Source: Parvularcula mediterranea
GTDB lineage: Bacteria; Pseudomonadota; Alphaproteobacteria; Caulobacterales; Parvularculaceae
NCBI RefSeq assembly: GCF_013085255.1
Contig: NZ_JABFCX010000003.1
Location: 629,288 to 693,287 of the forward strand
Length of the DNA stretch: 64,000 nucleotides
Direction: 5' to 3'
Numbering within the stretch: position 1 is the first letter of the stretch; every line of letters starts with the position of its first letter. Below the pieces are notes generated by a model. That model was not told the DNA's origin, did not search any database, and saw only the letters and a list, made by a program, of their open reading frames with translations. Of this stretch, positions 35,070 to 43,484 are shown in pieces. Both the position numbers and the translations under genes were made by a program.

Positions 35070-36772
35070 GAATCCCAAGCCTTCTTCTCCTTGCCCTTCT
35101 CACAGCCCTCGCCGCGTGCGGGGAAGCTTCTCTTAAGCGTTCGGATACAGCCGAAGCAGAGAGCAGCGGGGAGGCGCTCTACACCTGCCCGATGCACCCG
35201 CACTACATTTCGACGGACCCTGATGGCTCCTGTCCGATCTGTGGGATGGATCTTGTTCCAGCCTCCTCGGATGCCGCCTTACCCACAACTGGCAGCGCTG
35301 GCATCGCGGTCACACCGGAGATCATCCAGACCATCGGTGTCCGGACGGCCGTCGCAAAGGTTACGCCGATGACGCAAATGCTGCGGGCCTTCGGAACCGT
35401 TGAAGCGAACGAACGTCAGGAGACTGTTGTGGCCTCCCGCGTCGAGGGATGGATCGAAGATCTCGCCGTCCGCGCGGTTGGGGATCCCGTCGATCCGGGT
35501 ACGGTGCTTTACAGGCTCTATAGCCCGGATCTGATCGCCGCGCAAAAGGACTTCCTCAACGCCCTCGATATCGGCAACGAAGCGCGCATCTCGGCCGTGC
35601 GCCAGCGTCTGGTTTCGCTCGGCATGCAAGGGCCCTCCATCGCTGAGCTCGAACGCAGCCGCGAGGTGATCGAGCGCGTCGCGATCCGGGCGGAGGATGG
35701 CGGGATCGTCTCTGAGCTGAACACCCGCGACGGTGACTACATCAAGCCGGGTGACGATGTGATGACGCTCCAGTCCTACGAAGATGTCTGGGTGATCGCC
35801 GACATGCCCGAGCAGGACTTGCACCTCGTCTCCGCAGGCCAAGCGGCGACCCTCGACTTCCCCAGCGCGCCGGATGCCGACAGCAGCGGCAGGGTGGATT
35901 ATGTCTACCCTACCGTCGATCCAGCCACCCGCACAGGGCGCCTAAGAATCGTGGTGAGCAATGCCTCCGGACGGCTGCGCCCGGGGGCCTATGCCGACAT
36001 CCGCATCGAGACCGAAGCGGGGGCGATGCTGGCCGTGCCGAGCGAGGCCGTGCTTCGCGACAGCCGGGGTGCCCACGTCATCCTCGCTTTGGGCGAGGGC
36101 CGCTTCCTACCGCGTGTGGTCGAGACCGGCATGTCGGCCGGAGGCATGACCGAGATCGAAGCGGGCCTTCAAGAGGGCGATCGCGTGGTCGCTAGCGGAC
36201 AGTACCTTCTCGATAGCGAAGCCAAGCTTCGCGAGGGCTTCTCCTCCCTCAACCGTCTGCAGGCTGACGAAGACACGCCGCTCGACAGGATTCCGCTCGA
36301 TCAGGCGACGCTCGCCCAGATCGACCATTTCGCCGATATGGCGCTCTATTTCCACGAGGCGCTCACCGACGGCTATGCCATCGAGCCGAGCTTCATTGAT
36401 CCCCTGCTTACCTTGAGTGAGAGTCTTGCCGGACGTTTTGGCGGCACGCGGCTCGGACCCATTGTCACCGAAACACAGGCTGCACTCCGCGAAGCCAAAG
36501 CTGCCGAGAAGGGCGAGCCCCTAGCCGAGGCGCTCTCTGACCTGATGGAAGCCTTTGAACCTTGGCTGATGGAGGGTGCTCCGCAGCATTATGCGGATGA
36601 AGGACTGACGCTGTTCAGGGATGTCAACGGCCACCTCTGGCTGCAAGAGAGCTCTGTTCTCCGGAACCCCTATGGCACTGCGGATGCCGAGTCGGTGGCC
36701 TGGCCGGAGCGGATGGCCGCCGTTCGGGAGACCGAGCCTCGGCCGGCCTCCGATCCGCATGCGAACCACTAG
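35066..36772 (+). CDS. cusB: efflux RND periplasmic adaptor with heavy-metal-binding domain (CusB-like)
   Basis: 568 residues, longer than most adaptors. Lipobox TALAAC (Cys18) suggests a lipoprotein. Residues 40-63 are a heavy-metal-binding module (YTCPMHPHY..GSCPICGMDLVP; C41, C56, C59). The membrane-fusion body follows (VASRVEGWIEDLAVRAVGDPV; DGDYIKPGDDVMTLQS). A C-terminal extension (~410-568, ending NGHLWLQESSVLRNPYG) resembles the DUF3347-like domain of some copper adaptors but lacks its cysteines. Bridges the RND pump and the outer-membrane channel and may hand Cu(I) to the pump. Overlaps cusC by 4 nt. Confidence 0.88.
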   Translation: MRIPSLLLLALLTALAACGEASLKRSDTAEAESSGEALYTCPMHPHYISTDPDGSCPICGMDLVPASSDAALPTTGSAGIAVTPEIIQTIGVRTAVAKVTPMTQMLRAFGTVEANERQETVVASRVEGWIEDLAVRAVGDPVDPGTVLYRLYSPDLIAAQKDFLNALDIGNEARISAVRQRLVSLGMQGPSIAELERSREVIERVAIRAEDGGIVSELNTRDGDYIKPGDDVMTLQSYEDVWVIADMPEQDLHLVSAGQAATLDFPSAPDADSSGRVDYVYPTVDPATRTGRLRIVVSNASGRLRPGAYADIRIETEAGAMLAVPSEAVLRDSRGAHVILALGEGRFLPRVVETGMSAGGMTEIEAGLQEGDRVVASGQYLLDSEAKLREGFSSLNRLQADEDTPLDRIPLDQATLAQIDHFADMALYFHEALTDGYAIEPSFIDPLLTLSESLAGRFGGTRLGPIVTETQAALREAKAAEKGEPLAEALSDLMEAFEPWLMEGAPQHYADEGLTLFRDVNGHLWLQESSVLRNPYGTADAESVAWPERMAAVRETEPRPASDPHANH

Positions 36773-36781
36773 GGGGTTGTC

Positions 36782-39700
36782 GTGAGCAATATAGACGAAG
36801 ACAACCTCACCGGGCAGGACCCTTCGACATCGGGGGTTGCACGGCTCATCGAATGGTCGGTCGCCAACCAGTTGATCGTTCTCGTCGCGGCCGCGGCGCT
36901 CGGGGTCTTCGGCTGGATGGCGGCGCGCGACACACCGCTCGATGCGATTCCGGACCTGACCGATACGCAAGTCATCATCAGGACCGATTTTCCGGGGCAA
37001 AGCCCGCAGATTATAGAGGATCTTGTCACCTATCCTTTGTCCTCGAACCTCCTCGGCCTTCCACGCACGAAGAACGTTCGTGCATCCTCCATGTTCGGGA
37101 CAAGCTTCGTCTACGTCATCTTCGAGGACGATGTGGACCTCTACTGGGCCCGGAGCCGGGTGCTGGAAGCCCTCTCCCGCCTCGGCCCGGAGCTGCCGGA
37201 GGGTGCGGTTCCGCAAATCGGACCTGACGCAACCGGCGTTGGCTGGGTCTACCAGTACGCCCTTGTGGACCGGACCGGGCGGACCGACCTCGCTGGCCTG
37301 CGCTCCCTTCAGGACTGGTTTTTGAAGCTCGAACTCTCAGGCGTCGAAGGCGTGGCCGAGGTCGCCTCCGTCGGCGGCTTTGAGCGCGAGTATCAGGTGC
37401 TGGTCGATCCGAACCGCCTGCGCTCCTACGGCGTCTCCCTCGCTCAGCTCGGCCGCGCCGTGCAAGCAGCGTCCAGCGAAGTGGGGGGGCGCGTCCTCGA
37501 ACAGGCGGAGACCGAGTTCATCATCCGCTCATCGGGCTATGTCGATGAGAAGAGCGATCTCGAGAATGTCGTCGTCTACGCCGTAGACGGATCGCCTGTC
37601 CTCTTGCGCGACGTGGCGCGGATCGTAGAGGGGCCCGCTCTTCGCCGGGGCATCACCGAGCTTAACGGCGAAGGCGAGGTGGTCGCGGGCATCGTCGTCA
37701 TGCGCGACGGCGAGAATGCGCTGCAGGTCATCGACCGCGTGAAAGCGAAGCTCAGCGAACTGTCGCGTGGCCTCCCCGACGGCGTCGAGATCGTCACGGT
37801 TTATGACCGCGGGCCGTTGATCGAGGGGGCTGTCTCCTACCTTGAAGAAAAACTGATCGAGGAGGGCATCGCCGTCGCGCTGGTGATCTTCCTATTCCTC
37901 CTGCACGTCAGGTCGTCGCTCGTCGCAGTCGTCAGCCTGCCCCTCGGCGTCCTCGGCGCCTTTCTCATCATGTCCTGGCAGGGTGTGACCGCGAACATCA
38001 TGTCGCTCGGGGGGATTGCCATCGCTATCGGCGCCATGGTCGATGCGGCCATCGTGCTGGTGGAGAACGCCAGCCGGAAGCTTGCGGACCTCGATGCCGA
38101 CGCGTCAAAGAGCGAGCGCCGCGCGGTGATCCTTGCTTCGGCTAAGGAAGTCGGGCCGGGCATCTTCTTCTCCCTGCTGATCATCACCGTCAGCTTCCTG
38201 CCCGTCTTTGCCCTGACCGGGCAGAGTTTCCGGCTCTTCAGTCCCCTCGCCTTCACAAAGACCTACGCCATGGCATTTGCGGCCCTATTGTCTGTGACGC
38301 TCGTTCCCGTGCTGATGATACATCTCCTGAAGGGCCGGTTCAGGCGCGAGGACGAAAATCCGGTGAGCCGCTTTTTAGTCAGGCTCTACAAACCTGTCCT
38401 CGACCTCGCCTTGCGCTTTCGCTGGTTCACCATCGGTATCGCGGCTCTCATCACCGCCAGCGTCATCGTGCCGGTCAGCCGTGTCGGTTCAGAATTCATG
38501 CCCGCCCTCTACGAAGGCGAGCTTCTCTACATGCCCACCACCCTACCCGGCGTCTCGGCGACGAAGGCACGGGAACTCCTCGGGCAGACGAACCGGCTCA
38601 TCATGACCGTGCCCGAGGTCGAGCGTGCCTTCGGTAAGGCCGGGAGGGCCGATACCGCCACGGACCCGGCGCCGTTGACAATGATCGAGACCTGGATCGA
38701 GCTGAAGCCGAAGTCTGAATGGCGCGCAGGCGTCACAGCCGAGGATATCATCGACGATCTCAACGCCCGGCTGGACATTCCGGGCCTCGTCAATTCGTGG
38801 GGCTACCCGATCAAAATCCGTATGGACATGGTCTCCACCGGCATCCGCACCCCCGTCGGGATCAAGGTGACCGGGGACGACCTCGCCGGGATCGAGCGAG
38901 TGGCTAGTCAAATCGAACAGGCGGTCTCCGGCGTTCCAGGCACTCGCTCTGCCTTCGCGGACAGGGTTCTAGGCGGGCGCTATCTGGAAATAGAGCCCGA
39001 TCGGCTCAGCCTCGCCCGGCACAATATCAACATGGAAACCTTCCAGACGGTGATCCAGATGGCACTTGGCGGTATGCGGATGAACCAATCCGTCGAAGGC
39101 CGAGAGCGCTACGACATCATGTTGCGCTACGATCGTCCGTTCAGGGAGGACGTCGAAGACCTAGGAGACATCCTCGTGACCTCGCCTTCGGGTGCGCAGA
39201 TTCCCCTCGGCGAGCTGGCGAGTGTATCCTACGCCGAAGGCCCTCCGATGATCCGGTCCGAGAACGCCCGGCTGACCGGTTGGGTGTTCGTCGATATTGA
39301 GGGCAGGGACATGGGATCCTATGTGGCCGAGGCGCGCGAGATGATCGCGGGCGCCGTCGACCTGCCGTCCGGCTACGCCGTTGCCTTCTCCGGACAATAT
39401 GAGGAGTTCGAAAGAGCGAGCGCGCGGCTGCGGGTGGCGGTCCCTGCCACGGTGGCGATCATCTTCCTCCTTCTGATGCTGCATTTCGGAAGGCTCGACC
39501 GGACACTGATGATCATGTTGTCCCTGCCCTTCGGCCTCGTCGGTGGGCTCTGGGCCGTCTGGCTCGCTGGCTACAATCTTTCGGTGGCTGTCGCTGTTGG
39601 TTTCATCGCGCTGGCGGGGATCGCGGTGGAGACGGCCATCGTTATGCTGCTCTACATCGACGCCGAAGTTCGGGAGCGGCGTCCGAGGAGCGTGGACGCT

Positions 39701-39997
39701 TTGCTCGATGCGGTCGCCCATGGTGCTGCGCTCCGACTCCGTCCTAAGCTTATGACCGTCCTGACGATCTTCGCCGGTCTGCTGCCGATCTTCCTCACCG
39801 AAGGCATCGGCTCTGACGTCATGCGCCGGATCGCACTTCCGATGGTGGGCGGGATGGCATCAACCCTTCTTCTCACCCTTCTTGTCCTGCCCTCGCTTTA
39901 CGCACTCTGGGTCGGACGCAAGTTCGGCGGAAGCCAAACGGCTTCGGACGAAGACACTCGTCAGCTACCCCATGACATAACAGGAGAACCGTCATGA
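36782..39997 (+). CDS. cusA: heavy-metal RND efflux pump, Cu/Ag type (CusA-like)
   Basis: 1,071 residues, GTG start at 36782. A 12-helix RND transporter with two large periplasmic loops. N-terminal features: DTPLDAIPDLTDTQVIIRTDFPGQSP-type block and NVRASSMFGTSFVYVIFED. Helix 4 reads GGIAIAIGAMVDAAIVLVENA, nearly the E. coli CusA sequence and unlike the DGA form of CzcA pumps, so Cu(I)/Ag(I) is the likely substrate. Proton-driven extrusion from periplasm or cytoplasm to the outside with the adaptor and channel encoded upstream. Its stop overlaps the CusF-like gene (ATG at 39994). Confidence 0.92.
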   Translation: MSNIDEDNLTGQDPSTSGVARLIEWSVANQLIVLVAAAALGVFGWMAARDTPLDAIPDLTDTQVIIRTDFPGQSPQIIEDLVTYPLSSNLLGLPRTKNVRASSMFGTSFVYVIFEDDVDLYWARSRVLEALSRLGPELPEGAVPQIGPDATGVGWVYQYALVDRTGRTDLAGLRSLQDWFLKLELSGVEGVAEVASVGGFEREYQVLVDPNRLRSYGVSLAQLGRAVQAASSEVGGRVLEQAETEFIIRSSGYVDEKSDLENVVVYAVDGSPVLLRDVARIVEGPALRRGITELNGEGEVVAGIVVMRDGENALQVIDRVKAKLSELSRGLPDGVEIVTVYDRGPLIEGAVSYLEEKLIEEGIAVALVIFLFLLHVRSSLVAVVSLPLGVLGAFLIMSWQGVTANIMSLGGIAIAIGAMVDAAIVLVENASRKLADLDADASKSERRAVILASAKEVGPGIFFSLLIITVSFLPVFALTGQSFRLFSPLAFTKTYAMAFAALLSVTLVPVLMIHLLKGRFRREDENPVSRFLVRLYKPVLDLALRFRWFTIGIAALITASVIVPVSRVGSEFMPALYEGELLYMPTTLPGVSATKARELLGQTNRLIMTVPEVERAFGKAGRADTATDPAPLTMIETWIELKPKSEWRAGVTAEDIIDDLNARLDIPGLVNSWGYPIKIRMDMVSTGIRTPVGIKVTGDDLAGIERVASQIEQAVSGVPGTRSAFADRVLGGRYLEIEPDRLSLARHNINMETFQTVIQMALGGMRMNQSVEGRERYDIMLRYDRPFREDVEDLGDILVTSPSGAQIPLGELASVSYAEGPPMIRSENARLTGWVFVDIEGRDMGSYVAEAREMIAGAVDLPSGYAVAFSGQYEEFERASARLRVAVPATVAIIFLLLMLHFGRLDRTLMIMLSLPFGLVGGLWAVWLAGYNLSVAVAVGFIALAGIAVETAIVMLLYIDAEVRERRPRSVDALLDAVAHGAALRLRPKLMTVLTIFAGLLPIFLTEGIGSDVMRRIALPMVGGMASTLLLTLLVLPSLYALWVGRKFGGSQTASDEDTRQLPHDITGEPS

Positions 39998-40404
39998 CTT
40001 TGAAAACTCTTCCCCTTTCCCTTATCGCGACCTTGGGTCTGGTTGCCTGCGGCGGTAGCGAAACATCGTCGGCTTCACCGAGTGAGACGATTACGGACAA
40101 GCCGATGGACCATTCGGGTCACGATATGTCAGGCGACACGGGCCATGCCGCAGGAACCATCGTTTCCGTGGCCGAAGGCGAACTCGGGATCGACCATGGA
40201 CCCATCGACGGCATCGGTATGGATGCCATGACAATGCTCTTTGGCACCATGGGCGACGTCGATGCTACTGCGTTCGAAGAGGGCGACGAGGTCTCTTTCA
40301 TGGTCAAGCGCGGACGCGACGGCTCCTACCGGATCATGGCCATTTGCGACACCGGCGAGGCCGGGACTGACTGCCTCGACGGCATGATGCAGCACGACCA
40401 CTAG
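39994..40404 (+). CDS. CusF-like periplasmic copper-binding lipoprotein
   Basis: 136 residues. Lipobox LGLVAC (Cys19) then a Met/His tract MDHSGHDMSGDTGHAAG. The domain at ~55-125 matches CusF-type copper-binding proteins (GTIVSVAEGELGIDHGPIDGIGMDAMTMLFG...EEGDEVSFMVKRG): a small OB-fold with the His-Met-Met Cu(I) site represented by H67-region, MDAMTM. The tail DGMMQHDH is also Met/His rich. Acts as a periplasmic Cu(I) chaperone to the Cus pump. Start overlaps cusA's stop. Confidence 0.85.
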   Translation: MTLKTLPLSLIATLGLVACGGSETSSASPSETITDKPMDHSGHDMSGDTGHAAGTIVSVAEGELGIDHGPIDGIGMDAMTMLFGTMGDVDATAFEEGDEVSFMVKRGRDGSYRIMAICDTGEAGTDCLDGMMQHDH

Positions 40405-40423
40405 TCTGCAGGACAGAAATGCC

Positions 40424-41152
40424 ATGACGATCCTTAAATGGTCCGTACGCATTCATAAATGGATCGCACTCCTAATCGGCTTCCAGATCTTGCTTTGGAT
40501 TGCCGGTGGGTTCGTCATGAGCGTCGTTCCGATCGAGCAGGTCCGCGGCGAGCACAAGATAGCGGAGGCGGAGCCCAGTGCTCTCTCGCCTCTGGGCATG
40601 ATACCTCTCGTAAAGCTGTCGGATCGCCATGGCCTCAACAAGATGCTAGCAGCGGAAACCGGCACCCTTCTGGGCGAGCCAGTCTGGCGCATCCGGCACG
40701 TGGACGGCAGCCAAGCTACCTACAGCGGTGATACCGGGGCCGAACTGACGCCTGTCGACGAGACCCTGGCCCGCGCCATAGCACTTGCGGATTATTCGGG
40801 TGGCGGGACGCTTCAGACCCTCGACCGGCTCGAAGAGCTGCCGAGTGAGATCGGTGGCGACGTGCCGGTTTGGCGAGCGGTCTTCAGCGATCGGGACCGC
40901 ACCACACTCTACATCGATGTGCAACGCGCGGAGGTCCGCTCACGGCGCTCGGCGACCTGGCGATTCTACGACTTCTTCTGGAAGCTTCATATCATGGACT
41001 ATGATGACGGGAGCGATTTCAACAGCCCGCTTCTCATCACCGCGGCCGGTGCCGGTCTAATCGCAGCTCTCTCCGGGCTCTCGCTACTTTTCTTACGTAT
41101 GCGCCGCTTGCTTATCGCGGCACGCAACAAGCGGCGCGTACGAGCCAGCTGA
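40424..41152 (+). CDS. PepSY-domain membrane protein
   Basis: 242 residues. An N-terminal helix (~15-35, LIGFQILLWIAGGFVMSVV) and a C-terminal helix (~205-228, LLITAAGAGLIAALSGLSLLFL) flank a periplasmic PepSY-type region (PVWRIRHVDGSQATYSGDTGAEL..TLYIDVQRAEVRSRRS). The pattern TWRFYDFFWKLHIMDYDDG is typical of PepSY-associated TM proteins next to siderophore and copper genes. Probably an accessory in metal reduction or transport. Last gene of the cus operon, ending 3 nt from the convergent csoR copy 2. Confidence 0.8.
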   Translation: MTILKWSVRIHKWIALLIGFQILLWIAGGFVMSVVPIEQVRGEHKIAEAEPSALSPLGMIPLVKLSDRHGLNKMLAAETGTLLGEPVWRIRHVDGSQATYSGDTGAELTPVDETLARAIALADYSGGGTLQTLDRLEELPSEIGGDVPVWRAVFSDRDRTTLYIDVQRAEVRSRRSATWRFYDFFWKLHIMDYDDGSDFNSPLLITAAGAGLIAALSGLSLLFLRMRRLLIAARNKRRVRAS

Positions 41153-41154
41153 CC

Positions 41155-41430
41155 CTATTTCTTCTTGCCGCCTAGCACAGCGACGAGTTCTTCGACTTTC
41201 TCACGCCGATCATCAACATTGTCCGATGTCAGGGCGTGCTCGACGCAGGTTGCTAGGTGGTCGTCAAGAATGACGGTTTCGAGACCAGAAAGAGCAGCCT
41301 TAATCGCTTGCACCTGACGTACGACGTCGATGCAGTAGCGGTCATCTTCGATCATCTTTCCGATGCCGCGCACTTGCCCCTCAATCCGGGCAAGACGGCG
41401 CTTGGCGGCAAGTTTGGTATCATCCTTCAT
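41155..41430 (-). CDS. csoR: CsoR-type copper-sensing repressor, copy 2
   Basis: 91 residues with the same C33/H58/C62 Cu(I) ligand set as copy 1; the two proteins differ at only seven positions (10, 23, 28, 49 and 71-73). The near-identity implies recent duplication or gene conversion and probably the same DNA target. A CsoR box lies 4 nt upstream of its start on the minus strand. It sits between the cus operon and the DUF305/glutaredoxin-MauE/cop operon, both with CsoR boxes. Confidence 0.93.
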   Translation of the reverse strand: MKDDTKLAAKRRLARIEGQVRGIGKMIEDDRYCIDVVRQVQAIKAALSGLETVILDDHLATCVEHALTSDNVDDRREKVEELVAVLGGKKK

Positions 41431-41433
41431 ATT

Positions 41434-41451
41434 ATACTCCGTAAGGGGTAT
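41434..41451. promoter_or_regulatory. CsoR box d (csoR copy 2)
   Basis: ATACTCC-GTAA-GGGGTAT; on the minus strand ATACCCCTTACGGAGTAT. It begins 4 nt upstream of the csoR copy 2 start codon, the same geometry as box a at copy 1, supporting autorepression. Confidence 0.7.
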
Positions 41452-41603
41452 TCAAATGTAGAAACCACGAACCTTTCACGCAAGTCAGTTATTCGCCTCA
41501 AGCCGTGAAAACGGTCGGAAGTCCTGCATCTATGCGCCTCTGAACCTGATTTTTTGTGGGTTCTGGTGGAACGGGCACCGTACACCAAGCGTTCAGCTGG
41601 GAG

Positions 41604-41621
41604 ATACCCGGTGAGGGTTAG
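41604..41621. promoter_or_regulatory. weak CsoR-like box h (DUF305 gene)
   Basis: ATACCCGGTGAGGGTTAG keeps ATACCC and GGGT(T)A around a 5-nt centre. It lies 15 nt before the DUF305 start. Poorer than boxes b, d and e, and listed separately for that reason. The rest of the 200-nt gap after csoR copy 2 shows no other clear signal. Confidence 0.35.
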
Positions 41622-41636
41622 CCTCAGAGGATGAGT

Positions 41637-42161
41637 ATGGAACAGAAGAAAAGCAGCTACGGTCGCTTCCTGGCGATGGTTGGAACGTCCACCGCCATCA
41701 TGCTCGGGCTGATGTATCTCAACACTTACGAATGGAGTCATGTGAGGTGGAGCGAGACGAGGTTTTACATGACCTTCGTCATGGGCGCGACCATGGCGGT
41801 CGTGATGCTCGCCTTCATGCTCGGAATGTACCGCAACACGAAGATCAATATAGGGATTTTCGCGGGGAGCGCTCTGGTGTTCGTGGTGGCGCTCTGGCTC
41901 GTCCGCAGCCAGACCCTTGTCGAAGACGAAGCGTGGATGAAGGCCATGATCCCGCACCACTCCATCGCCATTCTCACCTCCGAAAGAGCGGGCATCGACG
42001 ACGTTCGTGTCCGCGAACTGGCCGATGAGATCATCCGTGCACAACGACGCGAGATCAAGGAGATGGAGTGGCTCCTCAACGACATCGCCGAGAACGGAGA
42101 AGCGCGCACTGATGCGGAAGCCGAGGCTCGACCCGTGCCTGACTTTGAAGGTGAAGAATGA
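41637..42161 (+). CDS. DUF305 membrane protein (putative copper-binding)
   Basis: 174 residues from ATG 41637, 6 nt after GAGG (an ATG at 41631 touches that site). Three N-terminal hydrophobic helices (MVGTSTAIMLGLMYL; MTFVMGATMAVVMLAFMLGM; IGIFAGSALVFVVALWLV) and then a DUF305 domain with the characteristic WMKAMIPHHSIAILTSERA and helix REIKEMEWLL. The His/Met-rich MIPHH motif of DUF305 proteins is proposed to bind metal. Common in copper-resistance clusters; specific function unknown. A weak CsoR-like box precedes it. Confidence 0.85.
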   Translation: MEQKKSSYGRFLAMVGTSTAIMLGLMYLNTYEWSHVRWSETRFYMTFVMGATMAVVMLAFMLGMYRNTKINIGIFAGSALVFVVALWLVRSQTLVEDEAWMKAMIPHHSIAILTSERAGIDDVRVRELADEIIRAQRREIKEMEWLLNDIAENGEARTDAEAEARPVPDFEGEE

Positions 42162-42192
42162 CTGTGGGACTTGCCAAACCCACGATGATTAT

Positions 42193-42210
42193 ATACCCCC
42201 AAGGGGTAAT
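42193..42210. promoter_or_regulatory. CsoR box e (glutaredoxin-MauE copy 2 / cop operon)
   Basis: ATACCCC-CAA-GGGGTAAT, the best symmetric copy after box b. A -35-like TTGCCA at 42171 and a -10-like TATACC at 42192 (15-nt spacer) surround it, so repressor would block the promoter. It lies 19 nt upstream of the glutaredoxin-MauE copy 2 ATG. Confidence 0.75.
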
Positions 42211-42229
42211 GAGAGGCTAGGAACTCCGA

Positions 42230-43024
42230 ATGAGTGCCACCACCCTTAGTTCTGCCCACGAGACGCAAGCCGCCACGAAGACGGCTCGTCTCTACCGCAT
42301 GGTGATGCCGGGGCATGTCTGCCCTTACGGCATCAAGTCGAAATGGTACCTTGAGCGGAAGGGCTACGAGGTCGAAGACCATCATCTCAGAACCCGTGAG
42401 GAGACCGACGCCTTCAAAGAGGAGCATGGGGTGAAAACGACGCCTCAGACCTTCATTGATGGCGAGCGCATCGGGGGCTTCGACGCTCTCAAGAAACATT
42501 TCGACTCCAGCCTTGCCAAGAAGGAAGGCGAAAAGACCTACACACCTGTTCTCGTCATCTTTGGCGTCTGTGCACTGATGGCTTGGGGCGCGAGCATCGT
42601 TGCCACAGGCCAAGTCATCAGCCTGCGCGGTATCGAATGGTTCGCGGCTTTCTCGATGGCCGTGCTCGCGATCCAGAAGCTCCGCGATGTCGAGAGCTTC
42701 TCGACCATGTTCCTAAACTACGACCTCCTCGCGAAGCGTTGGGTGCCCTACGGATACATCTATGCTTTCGCAGAGGGGCTCGCGGCGGTTCTGATGATCG
42801 CGGGCGGAAGTTTGGCACTTGTCGGCTCTCCGATTGCCCTTGCAATCGGTACGATCGGCGCCGCCTCGGTCATCAAAGCTGTCTATCTCGATAAGCGCGA
42901 GCTTAAATGCGCCTGCGTCGGCGGCGACTCGAACGTTCCCCTTGGCTTCCTCTCTCTCACCGAGAACCTGGTCATGATCGCCATGGGCATCTGGATGCCG
43001 CTTAAGATGTTGGTGCTTGGCTAG
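42230..43024 (+). CDS. glutaredoxin-MauE membrane fusion protein, copy 2
   Basis: 264 residues, same length and architecture as copy 1 (26050-26844) and very similar throughout: a single-Cys glutaredoxin motif C31-P-Y-G (MVMPGHVCPYGIKSKWYL), VKTTPQTFIDGERIGGF, and a MauE/DoxX-like membrane domain ending KCACVGGDSNVPLG. The CPYG/CPHG motif lacks the second cysteine of dithiol glutaredoxins, suggesting monothiol chemistry or metal/FeS binding. It heads the cop operon under CsoR box e. A role in thiol or copper trafficking at the inner membrane is inferred. Confidence 0.88.
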   Translation: MSATTLSSAHETQAATKTARLYRMVMPGHVCPYGIKSKWYLERKGYEVEDHHLRTREETDAFKEEHGVKTTPQTFIDGERIGGFDALKKHFDSSLAKKEGEKTYTPVLVIFGVCALMAWGASIVATGQVISLRGIEWFAAFSMAVLAIQKLRDVESFSTMFLNYDLLAKRWVPYGYIYAFAEGLAAVLMIAGGSLALVGSPIALAIGTIGAASVIKAVYLDKRELKCACVGGDSNVPLGFLSLTENLVMIAMGIWMPLKMLVLG

Positions 43025-43025
43025 C

Positions 43026-43424
43026 ATGATCCGGTTCCCGTCCTTCATCCGAGCGCTTCTGGTCCTGCTCACGATCGTCCTTGCGAGCGGTCATGCGATC
43101 TGTGGGGTGGCTGTTACCGAACCCTTGGCAAAAGCCATGTCGGCCGACGGCGCAATGCCCCAAGGCCATCACGGAGAGAGTACGGACCACGAGGGAGGCA
43201 ATAAGGCGCCGTGCCCGGACGATTGTGCACACTGTGAAAGCGCTTCGGATTTCCTGACGAGCGCTTGGGATTGGCCGGGCGATTTTTTCACTGCCGCAGT
43301 GATTGGCCAGAGCCAGAAGGTCGCCAGCGCTCGCCCTCGCAAAGAGAGGCTCACCCTGCCCGCTCGAGGGCCGCCCCTGAGGCGACGAACGCCCACTTCG
43401 GAACATGACCGCATCCTCCAGTGA
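43026..43424 (+). CDS. small exported His/Cys-containing protein, unknown function
   Basis: 132 residues from ATG 43026, 1 nt after the glutaredoxin-MauE stop. N-terminal signal or anchor (FIRALLVLLTIVLASGHAICG), then a polar region with GAMPQGHHGESTDHEGG and PCPDDCAHCESA, potential metal ligands, and a basic tail. It resembles the small DUF2946-like proteins often placed before copper oxidases. Periplasmic copper binding is plausible; no catalytic motif. Confidence 0.65.
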   Translation: MIRFPSFIRALLVLLTIVLASGHAICGVAVTEPLAKAMSADGAMPQGHHGESTDHEGGNKAPCPDDCAHCESASDFLTSAWDWPGDFFTAAVIGQSQKVASARPRKERLTLPARGPPLRRRTPTSEHDRILQ

Positions 43425-43484
43425 GAATACTCCGCAGGCGAGCTTTCGCCTTTGCCTTCGGAGTCTCACCAGAACGAGGATATT

